A stretch of DNA of 64,000 bases. Source: Dyella_B sp035690825. Its GTDB lineage: Bacteria; Pseudomonadota; Gammaproteobacteria; Xanthomonadales; Rhodanobacteraceae. The notes below the pieces were generated by a model. It ran no database searches and was not told where the DNA came from. It worked only from the letters and a program-made list of their open reading frames with translations. The position numbers and the translations under genes are program-made. Each line of letters opens with the position of its first letter. The first letter of the stretch is position 1. Below, piece after piece: positions 61,268 to 64,000 of the stretch. The DNA is taken from the NCBI RefSeq assembly GCF_051954575.1, contig NZ_JBQCHP010000028.1:124001-188000 (forward strand), in the 5' to 3' direction.

Positions 61268-64000
61268 ATGAAGGACACTGCTGTAAGTCGTACCGCAAAC
61301 CACCAGGCGCTTGCCCCCTCCCCTACGTGCAGTAAGGGAGGGCTGAGGTGGGGTGACGTCCCCAACTCTGCGGCGAACGCACACGCCGGGGCAAGCGCGA
61401 GCAACCCCACCCTAACTCAGGGGAGGGCACAAAAAGCATGGCGTCATTCGCTGCGTCGCCAAGCACTCTGGGCTGCACTCACGCTTGCATTGGGCCTGCC
61501 CACGGCACACGCGCAAACCGTTCCCGACGGCGCCACCCACACCAACGTCATCGCCGCACCCAACGGCACGCCGGTGGTGAACATCGCCGCGCCCAACAAC
61601 GCCGGCGTGTCGCACAACACCTATCAGCAGTTCAACGTCAGCAGCAACGGACTGGTCCTCAACAACAGCGGCGCGATCAGCAATACGCAGCTGGCCGGTT
61701 ACATCACTGGCAATCCGAACCTGGGCGCGGGGCAATCGGCCAACGTGATCCTCAATGAAGTCACCTCCACGCAGCCGAGTGTGTTGAACGGCGCGATGGA
61801 AGTGGCCGGCCGCGCCGCGCAAGTGATCGTGGCCAATCCCAACGGCATCACCTGCGGCGGCTGCGGTTTCATCAACGCGCCGCGCGGTACGCTGGTGACC
61901 GGCGTGCCGATTCTCGATGCGAACGGTGGCTTGGCCGGCTTCAACGTCACGGGTGGCACCATCACCGTCAATTCACAAGGCCTGCTCAGCGGCAACACCG
62001 ACCAGGTCGACCTGCTGGCGCGCGCGGTAGCGATCAACGCCGGCGTGTGGGCGCGCCAGCTCAACGTGGTCACCGGCAGCAATCGCATCGACTACGCCAC
62101 GCTGGCCACGCAACCGCTCAGCGCTACCGGTGCAACGCCTGCGGTGGCGCTGGACGTATCGGCGCTTGGCGGCATGTATGCGAACGCGATTCGCCTGGTC
62201 GGTACCGAGGCCGGCCTGGGCGTGAACAGCCAGGGCCAGATCGCCGCGCAGAATGGCGACCTCACCATCACCAGCGCGGGGCAGGTCGTGCTGGGTGGCA
62301 AGACCACCGCCACCGGCAACCTCGGCATTAGCGCGACGCAAGCGCTCACCAATCAGGGCACGCTGGCGGCCGGCGGCGCGGTCACGCTTAGCGGCAGCGA
62401 TCTTTCCAACAACGGCACGCTCTACAGCGGCAACGCGATGAGCCTTTCCGCCACCGGCCAACTCAGCAACAGCGGGCAGATCGAAGCGCAGAAAGGCAGC
62501 CTGACCATGCAGGCAAACGGCGCGTTCAACAACGCCGCCGCGAGCAGCCTGTACGCCGGCGGCGCCATAAACTTGAGCGCGGCTTCGTTCGCCAACGCCG
62601 GCACGATGGAAGCGGCACAAGGCGCGAACGTGCAGATCGCCGGCAACGCCAGCAACAGCGGCACGCTGCAAGCGGATGCCGGCAACTTCGTGTTCAATGC
62701 AGGCACCTTGAATAACACGGGCACGTTGAGCGCAAACGGCAGCGCCGCGCTCAGTGCCGCAAGCACTCTAACTAGCACCGGTACGCTGGTCGCCAATGGC
62801 AACGTATCGCTGAGCGCAGCGCAGTTCACCACTGCTGGCACAGTCCAGGCCGGTAGCGCGCTGACTGTTCAGGGCGGCACGCTCACCAACAGCGGCAAGC
62901 TCTACGCGCTCGGCGGCGCATGGATGGCAACGCTGAGCGGCGCGTTCGCCAATCAGGCCGGCGGCGATATCTACGGCAGCCAGAGCCTTGTGCTCAACGC
63001 GGCATCCTTGGCGAACACCGGCGGCATCGAAGCACAGCAGGCCAGCACGCTTGCGCTCGGCGGCGCCTTCGTCAACAGCGGCAAGCTGCAATCGGACCAA
63101 GCGGATATCACGCTAAGCGCAGCAAGCCTGTCGAACACCGGCACGCTCAGCGCGTATCACAATCTGCAAGCGCAACTGAGCGGCACGGCGCAGAACAGCG
63201 GCGTGCTGGTCAGCGGCGCGGCGATGAACATCGCAGCCGCAAGCCTCGACAACCAGGCCAGCGGGCAAATGCAGAGCGGCACGGATCTTTCGCTTGCCGC
63301 GGCCACGCAAAGCAACGAAGGCAGCATCAACGCCAAGGGCAACGCCACGCTGACTGGCGCGGATCTCAGCAATGCCGCCAACGCGCAGTGGATCGCGGGT
63401 GGCGCGCTTACGCTTAGCCAGACCGGCAGCGTAAGCAACGCAGGCGTGCTGCAGGCCGGCAGCGATCTCGCCCTGATGCGCGCAGCCTCGCTCACTAATG
63501 CAATGGGCGCCACGATGTATGCGGGCCAGGATTTCAATCTCGGCCTTGCCCAGACGCTGACCAACGCCGGCATGCTGTATGCGACCCGCACCGGCAGCTT
63601 CGCGGCCGGCAGCATGAACAACAGCGGCACCTTGCGTAGCGCAGGCACGCTTGCGCTTACCAGCAACGGCAGCGTGACCAGCAGCGGCGCGATCCAGGCG
63701 CAACAACACTTAAGCCTGCAAAGCGGTGGCGATTTCAGCAATAGCGGCCAGTTGTACGCCATCGACGGCGCGCTCACCGCACAGGTCGGCGGCGCTTTCG
63801 GTTCGCTGGGCGCCGGCGACATCTACAGCGGTCAGACCATTACCTTCAACGCCAACAGCTTCGCCAACGCCGGCACGCTGGAAGCCAAGCAAGCCATTGG
63901 CGTGACCGCGCAAGGCAGCGCAAGCAACAGCGGCACCGTACAGGCGGACAACGGCAACCTCGCCATCACCGGCAGCAGCATCACGAACCAAGGAAAGTTC
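61268..64000 (+). CDS. Filamentous haemagglutinin (TpsA), N-terminal 911 codons
   Basis: This large secreted beta-helical protein is open to the window's edge. After a leader ending LPTAHA the TPS domain carries TGNPNLGAG and VANPNGITCGGCGFINAP, the NPNL and NPNGI secretion motifs with a C-x-x-C. From about residue 300 come degenerate repeats of 20-30 residues (SNSGQIEAQ, FANAGTMEAAQG, LNNTGTLSANG, SNSGTLQAD). The start at 61268 is the only in-frame ATG before the signal; GAGG lies upstream. The leader includes 38 codons from a dispersed repeat (61314-61427). Whether the missing C-terminus carries a contact-dependent toxin or an adhesin cannot be seen. Confidence 0.92.
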   Translation, partial: MKDTAVSRTANHQALAPSPTCSKGGLRWGDVPNSAANAHAGASASNPTLTQGRAQKAWRHSLRRQALWAALTLALGLPTAHAQTVPDGATHTNVIAAPNGTPVVNIAAPNNAGVSHNTYQQFNVSSNGLVLNNSGAISNTQLAGYITGNPNLGAGQSANVILNEVTSTQPSVLNGAMEVAGRAAQVIVANPNGITCGGCGFINAPRGTLVTGVPILDANGGLAGFNVTGGTITVNSQGLLSGNTDQVDLLARAVAINAGVWARQLNVVTGSNRIDYATLATQPLSATGATPAVALDVSALGGMYANAIRLVGTEAGLGVNSQGQIAAQNGDLTITSAGQVVLGGKTTATGNLGISATQALTNQGTLAAGGAVTLSGSDLSNNGTLYSGNAMSLSATGQLSNSGQIEAQKGSLTMQANGAFNNAAASSLYAGGAINLSAASFANAGTMEAAQGANVQIAGNASNSGTLQADAGNFVFNAGTLNNTGTLSANGSAALSAASTLTSTGTLVANGNVSLSAAQFTTAGTVQAGSALTVQGGTLTNSGKLYALGGAWMATLSGAFANQAGGDIYGSQSLVLNAASLANTGGIEAQQASTLALGGAFVNSGKLQSDQADITLSAASLSNTGTLSAYHNLQAQLSGTAQNSGVLVSGAAMNIAAASLDNQASGQMQSGTDLSLAAATQSNEGSINAKGNATLTGADLSNAANAQWIAGGALTLSQTGSVSNAGVLQAGSDLALMRAASLTNAMGATMYAGQDFNLGLAQTLTNAGMLYATRTGSFAAGSMNNSGTLRSAGTLALTSNGSVTSSGAIQAQQHLSLQSGGDFSNSGQLYAIDGALTAQVGGAFGSLGAGDIYSGQTITFNANSFANAGTLEAKQAIGVTAQGSASNSGTVQADNGNLAITGSSITNQGKF
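61314..61427 (+). repeat. Dispersed ~120-bp palindrome-ended repeat, diverged copy 4, inside the haemagglutinin leader
   Basis: The left border (CCCCCTCCCCTACGTGCAGT then AAGGGAGGG), GGTGGGGTGACGT, GCAAGCGCGAGCAACCCCAC and the right-end CAGGGGAGGG follow the order of copies 1-3; the centre has diverged. It is 114 bases, a multiple of three, and has no stop in the haemagglutinin frame. Confidence 0.7.

Noticed and set aside
59183..61384. Minus-strand open frame of 733 codons opposite the TpsB gene
   Set aside because: Composition is Arg/Ala/His-rich with no recognisable motif; the plus strand encodes a clear FhaC-type transporter.
61438..61758. ATG-initiated frame near the start of the haemagglutinin
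   Set aside because: It is out of frame with the TPS domain; the NPNL and NPNGI motifs lie in the frame that opens at 61268.
61973..63991. Several minus-strand frames opposite the haemagglutinin
   Set aside because: They are complements of its repeats (Ala/Val/Leu-rich) and show no independent features.
61268..64000. CRISPR-like periodicity in the haemagglutinin repeat region
   Set aside because: The periodicity is at protein level and degenerate; there are no identical short DNA repeats with unique spacers. No CRISPR array was seen anywhere.

Overview
This 64 kb, GC-rich (roughly 64-66 % by eye) window is a chromosomal segment of a gammaproteobacterium of the Xanthomonadales. Rhodanobacteraceae (Dyella, Luteibacter, Rhodanobacter and relatives) is my best guess; that placement is an inference. 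Supporting signs are exbD next to pdxJ, rsmG-parA-parB, an algZ-algR-hemC block, Tat-exported enzymes, many secreted S9 peptidases, and several families of short palindromic repeats between genes. No tRNA, rRNA, CRISPR array, transposase or phage gene was recognised.

Layout. 0-17 kb is mostly core: exbD end, pdxJ and a phosphopantetheinyl transferase, acs, a membrane-anchored patatin, a radical SAM protein, an S9 peptidase, xth-yecA, pirin, rsmG-parA-parB and a family 2 glycosyltransferase. 17-30 kb holds a 291-bp element bounded by perfect 33-bp inverted repeats, a WYL regulator with a patatin, a DUF481 outer membrane protein, the esterase-algZ-algR-hemC block, a cysteine hydrolase divergent from an AraC-type regulator, a second S9 peptidase and a His-rich PadR regulator resembling E. 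coli YqjI. 30-44.8 kb is accessory: two DHA2-type exporters, an LpxO-like hydroxylase, an FUSC protein, LysR, a diguanylate cyclase, dps, a class A beta-lactamase, a tandem pair of small lipoproteins and a flavin monooxygenase.

44.8-47.4 kb is visibly AT-richer and decayed. A broken OmpR-type response regulator and remnants of outer membrane receptors flank two intact genes of the Nudix superfamily, a Nudix hydrolase and isopentenyl-diphosphate isomerase (idi).

47.4-59.1 kb, all on the minus strand, is the most coherent accessory system. It has three exported mannose-releasing enzymes (GH92 alpha-mannosidase, GH125 alpha-1,6-mannosidase, GH2 beta-mannosidase), which together could take apart a high-mannose N-glycan or mannan. 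Between GH92 and GH125 sits a translationally coupled signalling cascade: hybrid histidine kinase, single-domain receiver, and a receiver-GGDEF(degenerate)-EAL c-di-GMP phosphodiesterase. 59.4-64 kb carries a two-partner secretion pair: an FhaC/ShlB-type transporter and the start of a large filamentous haemagglutinin that runs off the window.

Dispersed repeats are a theme. One ~120-bp family has three clear copies plus a fourth, diverged copy lying in frame inside the leader of the haemagglutinin. Other families supply stop codons or C-terminal codons of neighbouring genes.
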